Source: Aequorivita sp. (GTDB taxonomy: Bacteria; Bacteroidota; Bacteroidia; Flavobacteriales; Flavobacteriaceae). From it: 46,571 nt of DNA. Every line of letters starts with the position of its first letter. The first letter of the stretch is position 1. Below are positions 31,070 through 39,554 of the stretch, piece by piece. The notes under the pieces were generated by a model that was not told the DNA's origin, did no database searches, and saw only the letters and a program-made list of their open reading frames with translations. Position numbers and translations under genes: made by a program. The DNA is taken from positions 19,544 through 66,114 of the forward strand of contig JAGQYY010000005.1 of the NCBI GenBank assembly GCA_020435825.1, in the 5' to 3' direction.

Positions 31070-31825
31070 ATGCGAAACAAAACAGCATTCATAACCGGAA
31101 CAACCTCTGGAATAGGGATGGCAACAGCGAAACTTTTCGCCAAAAATGGGATGAGATTAATACTTTGCGGAAGAAGGGAAGATAGGTTGAAAAGCCTGTC
31201 GGAAGAACTTTCAGCGTTGACCGATGTTCATACTTTGCAATTTGATGTTCGCAATAAAGAAGAAGTTTTTGCGGCTGTGAAATCACTTCCGCGGCAATTT
31301 TCAGAAATAGATATTTTAATAAACAATGCTGGCAATGCCCACGGGATGGATACCATCGATGAAGGGAATATCGACGATTGGGACTCGATGCTCGATATAA
31401 ACGTGAAAGGCTTATTGTATGTTTCCAAAGCAATATTACCAAAAATGATTGAAAGAAAAATGGGTCATATTATAAACATAGGAAGCACCGCTGGAAAGGA
31501 AGTATATCCAAAAGGGAACGTTTATTGCGCCAGCAAACATGCCGTAGATGCCATTAATCAAGGAATGCGAATTGACTTAAACGGAAAAGGAATAAAAGTA
31601 GGAGCCATCAACCCCGGAATGGTTGAAACTGAATTCAGCGAAGTGCGTTTTAAAGGCGATACTGAGAAAGCTGAAAAAGTATATCAAGGCTTTAAGCCTT
31701 TAAAAGCTGAGGATATTGCGGATATTATTTGGTTTGCCGTAACCCGCCCGCCACACGTGAATATTGCCGATTTGACAGTAATGTGTTTGGATCAGGCTAA
31801 TAGTACTATTGTGAATAAAAATTAA
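31070..31825 (+). CDS. SDR family NADP-dependent dehydrogenase (YdfG type)
   Basis: A 251-residue classical short-chain dehydrogenase. The cofactor motif TGTTSGIG is at residues 9-16, with RR following the second strand (CGRREDRL) that indicates NADP preference; NNAG lies near residue 85, the catalytic Ser in INIGSTAGKE near 139 and the YxxxK motif YCASK near 152. INPGMVETEFSEVRFKGD is typical of the YdfG group, which oxidises serine, 3-hydroxypropionate or related 3-hydroxy acids. It is divergent from moxR (217-base gap with no further gene) and followed by a family 1 repeat. Confidence 0.9.
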   Translation: MRNKTAFITGTTSGIGMATAKLFAKNGMRLILCGRREDRLKSLSEELSALTDVHTLQFDVRNKEEVFAAVKSLPRQFSEIDILINNAGNAHGMDTIDEGNIDDWDSMLDINVKGLLYVSKAILPKMIERKMGHIINIGSTAGKEVYPKGNVYCASKHAVDAINQGMRIDLNGKGIKVGAINPGMVETEFSEVRFKGDTEKAEKVYQGFKPLKAEDIADIIWFAVTRPPHVNIADLTVMCLDQANSTIVNKN

Positions 31826-31845
31826 AATTCAATAAAGCTGAAAAT

Positions 31846-31898
31846 GTCAGTCTGAGCCTGTCGAAGACTTAGCACTTCTACAAGCTCAGTGTGACAGA
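31846..31898. repeat. REP-like family 1 element between the SDR and AlbA_2 genes
   Basis: GTCAGTCTGAGCCTGTCGAAG (31846-31866) is followed by a reverse-oriented arm CTTCTACAAGCTCAGTGTG (31875-31893). It is a head-to-head pair with a 10-base spacer. Apart from it the 105-base gap is empty. Confidence 0.8.
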
Positions 31899-31930
31899 GG
31901 AATTAGAAATTTCTAAAAAGGTTAATAACA

Positions 31931-33067
31931 ATGATTAATAAACGCCTTTTAATCAAAAACCTCCTCGCCCATAACGACGAGAGCAGTTTCTATGATAAAA
32001 AGCGAAAGATTGATCTTGGAACAAAAGAGGGAAAAGCGAAATTTCTGAAACATATTTGTGCGCTCAGCAATAGTAACCCGGCAAATAATTCTTTTATAGT
32101 TATTGGCGTTGAAGATGAAACCAACGAAATTAGGGGCGTTGACTTTTTTGACGACAGTAAAATCCAAAATCTTGTAAATGCATATCTCACGAATGCTCCG
32201 CTCATTATTTATGAAAATGTGGCATTCCCAAATTTACCATCAGATAAAGTTGTGGGTTTGGTGACGATTCGTCCCAATGGGAAAATAACTTCACTGCGCA
32301 AAAACATTTGGAAGTATTGGGGCGGCTCCATTTTTCTTCGTGATGGCAGTATTTCGATGCCAAAGGATTTTGATATTGAGATAAAGGATGTGAATTCCGA
32401 AATTGTAAAATCCATTGAAAACGCTGCAAAAAACAATATTGAACTCACGCTGGACGGCGTGATGGATTTTACCAACAACCGCCATAAGGATCTGGAGAGC
32501 CATTACAAAGTTTTTAAGGAACAGTTTGTGGTTTGCTGGGCAGGAAACCCAAAAAGGGTAAAGGAGAACTTGTATTATTCCCGCGTGGATATTGAATTGA
32601 TAAACGAACAAGTTCGGCTTTTTTATTCGGCTTTGGATGAAATAAGTATTACTTATAACGATGATTATTTTAAAACCGTAGAGTATGTTCATTTGGGACT
32701 GAATGAACAATTTAAATACTACCCGTTGGAAGAAGTGACGATTCATTTCAAAGAGAATGGCTCTTACAGTATGGATTCAAAACTTATTTTTGAAGCACCC
32801 AAATTCAACAAAAAAACGCTTTTCCATATTTATAATTCAAACAATGCCGTTTTGGAAAAGCTGAAAAAGAACATTCCGCTCACCGCTTCCGAAGAAAAAG
32901 ATTTGCGAAACCTGCCGTCAACCTACCTGATCTGCTATTTGAACGATTTTGAGGAAGCAAAGGAAAAATTGCAGGAAGCAAAGGAATATTTAAGGGATTA
33001 TGATCCTGAAGCATACCAACTTTTAAAGGAATCGTTGCGCATTTTGCGGAAGGTGAGTTATAATTAG
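31931..33067 (+). CDS. Schlafen AlbA_2-type protein
   Basis: A 378-residue protein. The N-terminal 150 residues resemble the AlbA_2 (Schlafen-like) fold annotated as ATP- or nucleic acid-binding: RKIDLGTKEGKAKFLKHICALSNSNP, the central FIVIGVEDETNEIRGVDFFDD and the ending GGSIFLRDGSISMPKDFDIE. The remainder is helical and strand-rich without a recognised domain and ends in a coiled segment (FEEAKEKLQEAKEYLRDYDPEAYQ). Function is not known; a few Schlafen-type proteins act in RNA cleavage or defence. It is the first gene of a four-gene + strand group, 56 bases before the SPFH gene. Confidence 0.7.
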   Translation: MINKRLLIKNLLAHNDESSFYDKKRKIDLGTKEGKAKFLKHICALSNSNPANNSFIVIGVEDETNEIRGVDFFDDSKIQNLVNAYLTNAPLIIYENVAFPNLPSDKVVGLVTIRPNGKITSLRKNIWKYWGGSIFLRDGSISMPKDFDIEIKDVNSEIVKSIENAAKNNIELTLDGVMDFTNNRHKDLESHYKVFKEQFVVCWAGNPKRVKENLYYSRVDIELINEQVRLFYSALDEISITYNDDYFKTVEYVHLGLNEQFKYYPLEEVTIHFKENGSYSMDSKLIFEAPKFNKKTLFHIYNSNNAVLEKLKKNIPLTASEEKDLRNLPSTYLICYLNDFEEAKEKLQEAKEYLRDYDPEAYQLLKESLRILRKVSYN

Positions 33068-33123
33068 CCTAATGTTAAACCTATTTTTATATCTTTAAAC
33101 TTCATTTTAAAACCTATGAGATT

Positions 33124-34260
33124 ATGGGCATCTTCGACACAATAAAAGAAAAACTGAGCAATGAATTTATTGACATAATAGAATGGCTGGATTACACGCC
33201 AGATACCATTTGCCACCGTTTTGAACGCTACCAAAACGAAATAAAGAACAATGCAAAGCTCATCGTTCGTGAAGGGCAAACCGCAGTTCTTATAAATGAA
33301 GGCCAATTGGCAGACGTTTATAAGCCTGGAACCTATACGTTGAACACCCAAAACATGCCAATTTTAACCACTTTGAAGGGTTGGAAATATGGTTTCAATA
33401 GTCCCTTTAAAGCCGAGGTATATTTTGTGAACACCCACCTGTTTACCGATGAAAAATGGGGCACAAAAAACCCGATAACATTGAGCGACGATCGTTTTGG
33501 GTTGGTTGAGATTCGTGCTTTCGGAAGCTATGCATACAGAATTAACGACGCAGGAAAATTCATTATTGACATTGTTGGGACTGACAATAATTTCACCAAT
33601 TTCGAGATCAACGAACACTTAAAAAGTTTGATTGCCACACGTTTTACAGACACCGTGGGCGAAGCGAAATTACCAATTGAATTATACGCTGCAAATACTA
33701 CAGAACTTTCCGAAACCTGCAAAGAAGTAATGCAGCCGGAATTTAACAGCGTTGGAATTTCCTTGGAAAAATTCTTCATTGAAAACGTTTCCATGCCAGA
33801 AGATCTTAAAAAGGAAATCTTTGAATACAGCCGAATTGACAAGTTGGATTTGGACAAACTCACAAAATTCAAAACTGCAAAAGCCATTGAGGCAGCTGCC
33901 GCCAATGAAGGCGGAACCGCAGGTGCTGGAATGGGAATGGGAATGGGCTTCGTGCTCGCACAACAAATGGGTGGAATGATGAATCCACAAATAGGGCAAC
34001 AGCAGGTTCAACAACAGCAACAAGGCGGTATGATGCCACCACCAATGCCTACCGCGGTTCAGTATTTTTATGCAGCAAACGGACAACAAACGGGGCCAGT
34101 AAGCTTTGAACAATTGCAAAGTTTGTTCGCCAACAGAACCGTAAATAAAGATACCTTGGTTTGGAAAGCCGGAATGGCTGAATGGACAGCGCTCCAACAA
34201 ATTGAGGAACTGAAATCATTTTTAGGCGGAAATACACCACCACCACTTCCGCCACAATAA
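33124..34260 (+). CDS. SPFH domain protein with C-terminal GYF_2 domain
   Basis: A 378-residue protein. Residues about 1-265 are an SPFH/YdjI-type domain: KLIVREGQTAVLINEGQLADVYKPGTYTLNTQNMPIL near residues 45-80, FGSYAYRINDAGKF near 136, and GISLEKFFIENVSMPEDLKKEIF near 215-237. A Gly/Met/Gln-rich linker (265-311) follows. The last 65 residues are a GYF_2-type module starting VQYFYAANGQQTGPVSFEQLQ with WKAGMAEWTALQ. Bacterial YdjI proteins form membrane-bound assemblies with a zinc-ribbon membrane partner in envelope stress. The next gene here encodes such a partner. Confidence 0.85.
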   Translation: MGIFDTIKEKLSNEFIDIIEWLDYTPDTICHRFERYQNEIKNNAKLIVREGQTAVLINEGQLADVYKPGTYTLNTQNMPILTTLKGWKYGFNSPFKAEVYFVNTHLFTDEKWGTKNPITLSDDRFGLVEIRAFGSYAYRINDAGKFIIDIVGTDNNFTNFEINEHLKSLIATRFTDTVGEAKLPIELYAANTTELSETCKEVMQPEFNSVGISLEKFFIENVSMPEDLKKEIFEYSRIDKLDLDKLTKFKTAKAIEAAAANEGGTAGAGMGMGMGFVLAQQMGGMMNPQIGQQQVQQQQQGGMMPPPMPTAVQYFYAANGQQTGPVSFEQLQSLFANRTVNKDTLVWKAGMAEWTALQQIEELKSFLGGNTPPPLPPQ

Positions 34261-34313
34261 TTGCAAGTCGCGAAGCAGTCCCACATCCTAAATCGAGAGG
34301 GTTACATTTTTAA

Positions 34314-35405
34314 ATGGAAGAAATTTCGCCTAAAAAATCTGAGCTTAAAAAATCCTGCGTCAATTGTGGCGCAGAACTTACCTATGCGCCGGGAACAACT
34401 GAGCTGAAATGCGATTATTGCGGCCATAACGAAACGATTTCTGAATCTGAAGTAGGTTTTGAGGAATTGGAATTGAAACCTTATCTCGAAAAAATGGGCT
34501 CCCAAAGACACAGTGAGGAAATCACGATGCTTCACTGTAAAAATTGTGGTGCCAACCAGCATATTGAAGAAAATTACAAATCACTTTCTTGTATTTATTG
34601 CGGTTCGCCGTTGATAATTGAAGACGCATATAAAGAAGAATGGATTCTCCCGGGTGCTGTATTGCCTTTTCAAATTGATCAAAAAAAGGCGTTTCAAATT
34701 TTTAAGAAATGGGTTGATGGACTTTGGTTTGCACCAAACGATCTTAAGAAAGCCGCAATTGATCCCGAAAAAACCAGAGGACTTTATTCGCCATATTGGA
34801 CTTTTGATGCCCAGCTAAAAGCAGATTATACAGGCCAGCGCGGGGAATATTATTACGAAACCAAAACTGTTGGAAGCGGTTCAAACAGAAAAACAGTTCA
34901 AGAAAGAAAAACACGATGGTATCCGGCTTCGGGCAGTGTTTCAGGTTTTGTTGATGATACGTTGATTAAAGCTTCCAATCAAAAAACGGGTGTAATTCCA
35001 AAAAATGTTGCACGGTGGAATTTAAAAATGCTAAAACCTTTTGACAGCGGCTATCTCTCAGGCTTTGTTACTGAAAAATATACCATTCCACTTTTGGAAG
35101 GCCACAACGAAAGCAATAAAGTAGCGGAACAAATTGCAGATAGCTGGGCGCGAAGGGATATTGGTGGCGATACCCAGCAAGTTTCGTCAATAAACATGAA
35201 GCTTTCTGATGAAACGTTTAAGCATATTTTGTTGCCGGTTTATATAAGCACTTATAAATTTAAAGGAAAGCGTTACAACTTTTTCGTAAATGGGCAGAGC
35301 GGAGCAATCTCTGGGCAACGGCCGTATTCATTTTGGAAAATTTTCTTTTTCGTACTTGCAATTATTTGTGTAATTGTTGTGATTTATATACTTTCTTCGA
35401 AATGA
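34314..35405 (+). CDS. Double zinc-ribbon protein with C-terminal membrane anchor
   Basis: A 363-residue protein. Two zinc ribbons are visible at the N-terminus: Cys15, Cys18, Cys33, Cys36 and Cys75, Cys78, Cys93, Cys96. A middle domain contains WILPGAVLPFQIDQKKAFQIF and YSPYWTFDAQLKADYTGQRG, and the C-terminus is a single helix (KIFFFVLAIICVIVVIYIL) near 340-360. The plan is like YdjG of Bacillus subtilis (often annotated as a PriA-like or TFIIB-type zinc protein), which lies next to the SPFH gene ydjI. The pairing with the upstream SPFH-GYF_2 gene supports a shared membrane role; it is inference. Its stop overlaps the next start by ATGA. Confidence 0.82.
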   Translation: MEEISPKKSELKKSCVNCGAELTYAPGTTELKCDYCGHNETISESEVGFEELELKPYLEKMGSQRHSEEITMLHCKNCGANQHIEENYKSLSCIYCGSPLIIEDAYKEEWILPGAVLPFQIDQKKAFQIFKKWVDGLWFAPNDLKKAAIDPEKTRGLYSPYWTFDAQLKADYTGQRGEYYYETKTVGSGSNRKTVQERKTRWYPASGSVSGFVDDTLIKASNQKTGVIPKNVARWNLKMLKPFDSGYLSGFVTEKYTIPLLEGHNESNKVAEQIADSWARRDIGGDTQQVSSINMKLSDETFKHILLPVYISTYKFKGKRYNFFVNGQSGAISGQRPYSFWKIFFFVLAIICVIVVIYILSSK

Positions 35406-36127
35406 GGACAGTTGTAATTGGTGATATTCACGGAGGTTTTAGGGCTTTGAAGCAGTTGCTTGAAAGTGCAAATCTTCCAGAGGGAACAAAATATATTTTT
35501 GTAGGCGATTATGTGGATGGTTGGAGCCAATCGGCAGAGGTGGTTTCCTATTTGATTGATTTTTCAGTAAAAAAGGATTGTACTTTTCTCCGCGGAAATC
35601 ACGACGAATTGCTTTATAAATATTTGAAATTTGGGGAGAAGAACCCAATGTGGCTCAGTCAGGGCGGTCAGAGCAGTATGGAAAGCTATTCGAAAATTTC
35701 AGAAGAAGAAAAAGAGGAGCATCTTCAATTTTTTGAAAATTTGGTGAATTATTACGTTGATTCTGAAAACCGCCTCTTTGCGCACGCCGGATTTACCAAT
35801 CAGCACGGGCCGCAGCAGGAATATTATCCAAATCTGGTATATTGGGACCGAACCCTTTGGGAAATGGTATGCGCGATGGACAGTTCAATTTCTGAAGAAA
35901 GCGACAAATATCCCAAGCGGTTGAAACTATTCAAGGAAATTTATATTGGCCACACGCCCGTAACGCGTGTTGGGTTTGATAAACCCGCAAATTTCGCTAA
36001 TGTTTGGAACGTAGATACTGGCGCAGCCTTTAAAGGGAAAATCTCCATGCTCGATGTGGATTCGAAGGAAATTTGGCAAAGTGAGCCTGTGCATACTCTC
36101 TATCCAAATGAAAAAGGGAGGAATTAA
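35402..36127 (+). CDS. Metallophosphoesterase of the PPP/Ser-Thr phosphatase type
   Basis: A 241-residue phosphatase starting MRTVVIGDIHGGFRALKQLL. The metal-binding blocks are in order: GDIHG at residues 7-11, GDYVDGW near 39-45, RGNHDELLY near 63-71, HAGF near 128 and the C-terminal IGHTPV near 182. This matches bacterial serine/threonine protein phosphatases or diadenosine tetraphosphatases. The frame is open earlier but the ATG at 35402, overlapping the stop of the zinc-ribbon gene by 4 bases, is the correct start. It is the fourth gene of the group and may dephosphorylate a partner; the substrate is unknown. Confidence 0.86.
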   Translation: MRTVVIGDIHGGFRALKQLLESANLPEGTKYIFVGDYVDGWSQSAEVVSYLIDFSVKKDCTFLRGNHDELLYKYLKFGEKNPMWLSQGGQSSMESYSKISEEEKEEHLQFFENLVNYYVDSENRLFAHAGFTNQHGPQQEYYPNLVYWDRTLWEMVCAMDSSISEESDKYPKRLKLFKEIYIGHTPVTRVGFDKPANFANVWNVDTGAAFKGKISMLDVDSKEIWQSEPVHTLYPNEKGRN

Positions 36128-36161
36128 TACTTCTTTTCAATAAATTATGCTCCACACTCCC

Positions 36162-36169
36162 TATCTTTG
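36162..36169 (+). promoter_or_regulatory. -7 box for the acyl-ACP desaturase gene
   Basis: TATCTTTG, a perfect TAnnTTTG, 22 bases before the ATG at 36192. It separates desaturase transcription from the preceding phosphatase gene. Confidence 0.45.
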
Positions 36170-36191
36170 TAGTTACCTCTAAAATAATACC

Positions 36192-37181
36192 ATGGCACTC
36201 AAAAATATACGGCTTGAAGTTATGCAGACTGTTGAAAAGAAAATCGACAGTTATATCGACCAATATCTTATCCCTGTAGATGAAATTTGGCAGCCGACCG
36301 ATCTTTTGCCCAATTTTCAAAAAGAAAATTATATGGATGAAGTTATCCAAATCCGTGAAGAGGCCAAAGAGCTTGGTTATGATTTTTGGATTGTTTTGGT
36401 GGGCGATATGGTTACCGAAGAAGCTTTGCCAACCTACGAAAGTTGGTTGATGGATATGGAAGGTGTGGACCAGCACGGCCGCAATGGCTGGAGCAAATGG
36501 ATTCGCCATTGGACCGGCGAGGAAAACCGTCATGGCGATGCACTAAATAAATACCTCTACTTATCCGGAAGGGTAAATATGAAAGAAGTTGAAAAAACAA
36601 CGCAACATTTAATAAACGATGGCTTCGAGGTTGGAACCGGCCGCGATCCGTACCGTAATTTTATTTATACTAGTTTTCAGGAACTTGCCACCAATGTGTC
36701 GCATAATCGCGTGGGAAAAATAGCCAAGAAAAAAGGGAATAAATTACTTTCCAGAATGTGCAATATCATTGCCGGTGACGAGATGCGCCACCATTTGGCC
36801 TATCGTGAATTTGTAAAGACCATTTTTGAGTACGACGCCAGCGAAATGATGATCGCGTTTCAGGATATGATGCAGAAAAAAATCATTATGCCCGCACAAA
36901 ACCTTCGCCAAAGTGGCGGAAAAATGGCTTCTGCTTTTGACGATTTCAGTAATGCAGCGCAGCGCTTGGGCGTTTACACTACTTTTGACTATATAAATAT
37001 TCTTGAAAAACTGAATGCCCATTGGGAAATTTCAAAAATTAGCGGATTGACCGATGAAGCTGAAAAAGCACGGGATTATCTTTTAAAATTACCTTCAAGA
37101 ATGATGCGCATTGCCGAACGAATAAAAATTCCACAGGATGCCAACCGCTTTAAGTGGGTTGAGCCGAATGGAATGGTATAA
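36192..37181 (+). CDS. Acyl-ACP desaturase
   Basis: A 329-residue soluble ferritin-like di-iron enzyme that introduces a double bond into acyl-ACP with O2 and reduced ferredoxin. Iron ligands are seen as EENRH at residues 110-114, Glu164 in SFQELATNVSH, and DEMRH with Glu197 and His200; the first-helix glutamate lies near Glu77 in VTEEALPTYE. Sequence WTGEENRHGDALNKYLYLSG is the stearoyl-ACP desaturase signature. It gives the cell monounsaturated lipids. It has its own promoter box and a shared terminator with the convergent dehydrogenase gene. Confidence 0.94.
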   Translation: MALKNIRLEVMQTVEKKIDSYIDQYLIPVDEIWQPTDLLPNFQKENYMDEVIQIREEAKELGYDFWIVLVGDMVTEEALPTYESWLMDMEGVDQHGRNGWSKWIRHWTGEENRHGDALNKYLYLSGRVNMKEVEKTTQHLINDGFEVGTGRDPYRNFIYTSFQELATNVSHNRVGKIAKKKGNKLLSRMCNIIAGDEMRHHLAYREFVKTIFEYDASEMMIAFQDMMQKKIIMPAQNLRQSGGKMASAFDDFSNAAQRLGVYTTFDYINILEKLNAHWEISKISGLTDEAEKARDYLLKLPSRMMRIAERIKIPQDANRFKWVEPNGMV

Positions 37182-37193
37182 GCTACTCCCGAT

Positions 37194-37208
37194 CTCCCCG
37201 AAGGGGAG
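37194..37208. repeat. GC-rich hairpin, family 3
   Basis: CTCCCC-GAA-GGGGAG is a perfect 6-bp palindrome 12 bases after the desaturase stop codon. A related CTCCC-TTT-GGGAG lies at 37277-37289, and a longer variant lies in the macroglobulin gene at 43907-43947. Confidence 0.6.
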
Positions 37209-37218
37209 GAGATGAAAC

Positions 37219-37254
37219 AAAAAACCTCAAAAGTTTAGTTTTTGAGGTTTTTTT
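37219..37254. terminator. Bidirectional terminator between desaturase and ALDH genes
   Basis: AAAACCTCAAAA (37221-37232) pairs perfectly with TTTTGAGGTTTT (37240-37251) around a 7-base loop. A-runs on one side and T-runs on the other make it active on both strands, as expected between convergent genes. Confidence 0.8.
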
Positions 37255-37276
37255 AATTTTAATTTATTCCAAAATT

Positions 37277-37289
37277 CTCCCTTTGGGAG
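37277..37289. repeat. GC-rich hairpin, family 3, second copy
   Basis: CTCCC-TTT-GGGAG followed by TTAGGGGGCTTTT, close to the 3' end of the dehydrogenase gene. Together with 37194-37208 it flanks the terminator. Confidence 0.55.
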
Positions 37290-37300
37290 TTAGGGGGCTT

Positions 37301-38854
37301 TTACAAATCAAACTTAATTCCCTGCGCAAGTGGTAATTCAGTAGTATAATTGATGGTATTGGTCTGTCTGCGCATATAAACTTTCCATGCATCGCTTCCG
37401 CTTTCACGGCCACCGCCTGTTTCTTTTTCACCGCCAAAGGCTCCGCCTATCTCGGCTCCGCTGGTCCCGATGTTTACGTTTGCAATACCGCAATCGCTTC
37501 CTGAATGTGAAAGAAAGCGTTCCGCTTCGCGAAGATTATTGGTCATAATCGCTGAGGAAAGCCCCTGCACAACTCCGTTTTGTATTTCGATTGCATTTTC
37601 AATAGCGCCGCTGTATTTTAAAAGATAGAGAACGGGCGCAAAGGTTTCGTGCTGCACAATCTCAAAACTGTTTTTAGCTTCAGCAATAGCGGGTTTTACA
37701 TAGCAACCACTTTCGTAGCCCTCGCCTTCGAGAACGCCGCCTGCAACAATAATATTTCCGCCTTCGGCAACTACTTTTTCAAGGGCTTGGTTGTACATTT
37801 TTACGGCGTCTTTATCAATAAGTGGCCCAACGTGGTTCTTTTCATCCAATGGATTCCCGATGCGAAGCTGTTTGTAGGCGTCAACAACAGCATCTTTCAC
37901 TTTATCATAGATACTTTCATGGATGATAAGTCTTCGGGTTGAGGTGCAGCGTTGTCCCGCAGTTCCCACAGCGCCAAAAACGGCACCGATAACGGTCATT
38001 TTTATATCTGCATCCGGAGTTACGATAATGGCGTTGTTTCCGCCAAGTTCCAGCAATGATTTTCCAAGACGGGCAGCAACAGCCTGAGCAACAATTTTTC
38101 CCATTCTAATAGAGCCTGTGGCCGAAACCAAAGGCACGCGGGGATCATTCGTCATCATTTCGCCAACTTTATAATCGCCGTTGATTAGGCAAGAAATTCC
38201 TTCGGGCAAATTGTTATCTGCCAATACTTTTGCAGCTATTTTTTGGCAGGCAATGCCACAAAGAGGAGTTTTTTCCGAAGGCTTCCAAACACAAACATCG
38301 CCGCAAATCCAAGCTAATGTCGTGTTCCATGCCCAAACGGCTACGGGAAAGTTAAATGCTGAAATAATGCCCACAACGCCAAGCGGGTGATATTGCTCGT
38401 ACATTCTGTGGCCGGGTCGCTCACTGTGCATCGTTAAACCGTGAAGCTGACGGGAAAGACCCACCGCAAAATCACAGATGTCAATCATTTCCTGTACTTC
38501 ACCAAGACCTTCCTGATAGCTTTTTCCCATTTCATAGGAAACCAATTTTCCAAGAGGTTCTTTTAATCTGCGCAACTCATCACCAAATTGGCGTACAATT
38601 TCCCCACGTTGTGGAGCTGGTTTCAATCTCCAGTCTTTAAAGGCTGAAGTAGCACTTTGCATTACCTTTTCGTAGTCTTCTTTTGAAGTTGCTGTTACTT
38701 TTGCAATAACTTGCCCGTCCACAGGCGAGCTCGATGTAAATTCTTCACCTTCTGAAAACCAATTTTTCCCGGTTGATGTTCCTTTGTTTACTTCTTTAAT
38801 TCCTAATTGTTCCAATGCTTCCTCGATACCGAAGCTAGTGGTTGTTGCTTGCAT
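37301..38854 (-). CDS. Aldehyde dehydrogenase, ALDH7 (aminoadipate semialdehyde) type
   Basis: A 517-residue NAD(P)-dependent aldehyde dehydrogenase. Key residues are Asn168 in ISAFNFPVAVW, Lys191 in WKPSEKTPL, Glu269 in LELGGNNAI and the catalytic Cys303 in GQRCTSTRRL. The N-terminal residues GIKEVNKGTSTGKNWFSEGEEF and SPVDGQVIAKV and the C-terminal GGGRESGSDAWKVYMRRQTNTINY are those of the ALDH7/antiquitin clade, whose members oxidise L-2-aminoadipate 6-semialdehyde in lysine catabolism. Next to a 3-hydroxyanthranilate dioxygenase gene it might instead act on a muconate semialdehyde, but ALDH8 motifs are not seen. A TACCTTTG box lies upstream. Confidence 0.9.
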   Translation of the reverse strand: MQATTTSFGIEEALEQLGIKEVNKGTSTGKNWFSEGEEFTSSSPVDGQVIAKVTATSKEDYEKVMQSATSAFKDWRLKPAPQRGEIVRQFGDELRRLKEPLGKLVSYEMGKSYQEGLGEVQEMIDICDFAVGLSRQLHGLTMHSERPGHRMYEQYHPLGVVGIISAFNFPVAVWAWNTTLAWICGDVCVWKPSEKTPLCGIACQKIAAKVLADNNLPEGISCLINGDYKVGEMMTNDPRVPLVSATGSIRMGKIVAQAVAARLGKSLLELGGNNAIIVTPDADIKMTVIGAVFGAVGTAGQRCTSTRRLIIHESIYDKVKDAVVDAYKQLRIGNPLDEKNHVGPLIDKDAVKMYNQALEKVVAEGGNIIVAGGVLEGEGYESGCYVKPAIAEAKNSFEIVQHETFAPVLYLLKYSGAIENAIEIQNGVVQGLSSAIMTNNLREAERFLSHSGSDCGIANVNIGTSGAEIGGAFGGEKETGGGRESGSDAWKVYMRRQTNTINYTTELPLAQGIKFDL

Positions 38855-38890
38855 ATAGTTATGATTTTTTATTCAAAAATTTATAAAAAG

Positions 38891-38898
38891 CAAAGGTA
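38891..38898 (-). promoter_or_regulatory. -7 box for the ALDH gene
   Basis: Minus strand TACCTTTG, a perfect TAnnTTTG, 36 bases before the ATG at 38854. Confidence 0.4.
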
Positions 38899-38952
38899 CG
38901 CAATGCGCTGAATAAAGTGAAACGAAACGGTATCTGTTTGGGAAATACGCTG

Positions 38953-39489
38953 TTAATCTTTTGTGAAACGTGGGTCGGTTTCCATCACTGTTCCACATTT
39001 GTTACAAGTTCGCAGTTCTTTGTTTCCGTAGAAATGTTTGAAGTGTTTCAGAAAATCAGTTTCAATATCGCTTAGCGGGAAGTAAACTTCATATAATTTA
39101 TTGTTGCAATTGTCGCAAAACCAAAGCAGGCCGTCTTTTCCTTCAAGGTCGGTACGTTTTCTTTCAATGACCAAACCTATTGAGCCAGCACTTCTGCCGG
39201 GAGAATGCGGAACTTTTGCCGGATGGAGATACATATCGCCTGGGCCAAGTTCCATTACTTTCTTTTCGCCATTTTCTTGGATTGCAACCTGAATATTTCC
39301 TTCAAGTTGATAGAAAAGTTCCTCAGTTTCGTTATAGTGATAGTCTTTTCGGGCATTGGGGCCGGCAACTATCATTACGATATAATCGTCAGATTCAACG
39401 TATAAATTTTTATTGCCCACTGGTGGTTTCAGAAGGCCGCGGTTTTCCTCAATCCATTTATTGAGGTTGAAAGGTTTCTTAATAGCCAT
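38953..39489 (-). CDS. nbaC: 3-Hydroxyanthranilate 3,4-dioxygenase
   Basis: A 178-residue cupin enzyme that opens the ring of 3-hydroxyanthranilate to 2-amino-3-carboxymuconate semialdehyde in the kynurenine route. Counting from MAIKKPFNL, the catalytic iron ligands fall at His51, Glu57 and His95, the substrate arginines at Arg47 and Arg99, and the rubredoxin-like second iron site at Cys125, Cys128, Cys162 and Cys165. These are the same numbers as in the well-studied Cupriavidus metallidurans enzyme. The ORF is open 12 codons further upstream, but those codons form one arm of a palindrome; ATG 39489 gives the exact family numbering. It is followed 98 bases later by the ALDH gene. Confidence 0.95.
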   Translation of the reverse strand: MAIKKPFNLNKWIEENRGLLKPPVGNKNLYVESDDYIVMIVAGPNARKDYHYNETEELFYQLEGNIQVAIQENGEKKVMELGPGDMYLHPAKVPHSPGRSAGSIGLVIERKRTDLEGKDGLLWFCDNCNNKLYEVYFPLSDIETDFLKHFKHFYGNKELRTCNKCGTVMETDPRFTKD

Positions 39490-39526
39490 TGCCGTATTTT
39501 TAACTGTTACGTAAAAATACGGCAAT
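39488..39526. promoter_or_regulatory. Perfect 15-bp inverted repeat at the dioxygenase start codon
   Basis: ATTGCCGTATTTTTA (39488-39502) and TAAAAATACGGCAAT (39512-39526) are perfect inverted arms with a 9-base spacer. The lower arm runs into the ATG of the dioxygenase gene (39487-39489). It may be an operator or a 5' leader hairpin. Confidence 0.6.
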
Positions 39527-39554
39527 TTAGATTAATAGAAAAAGGGATGTGAGG

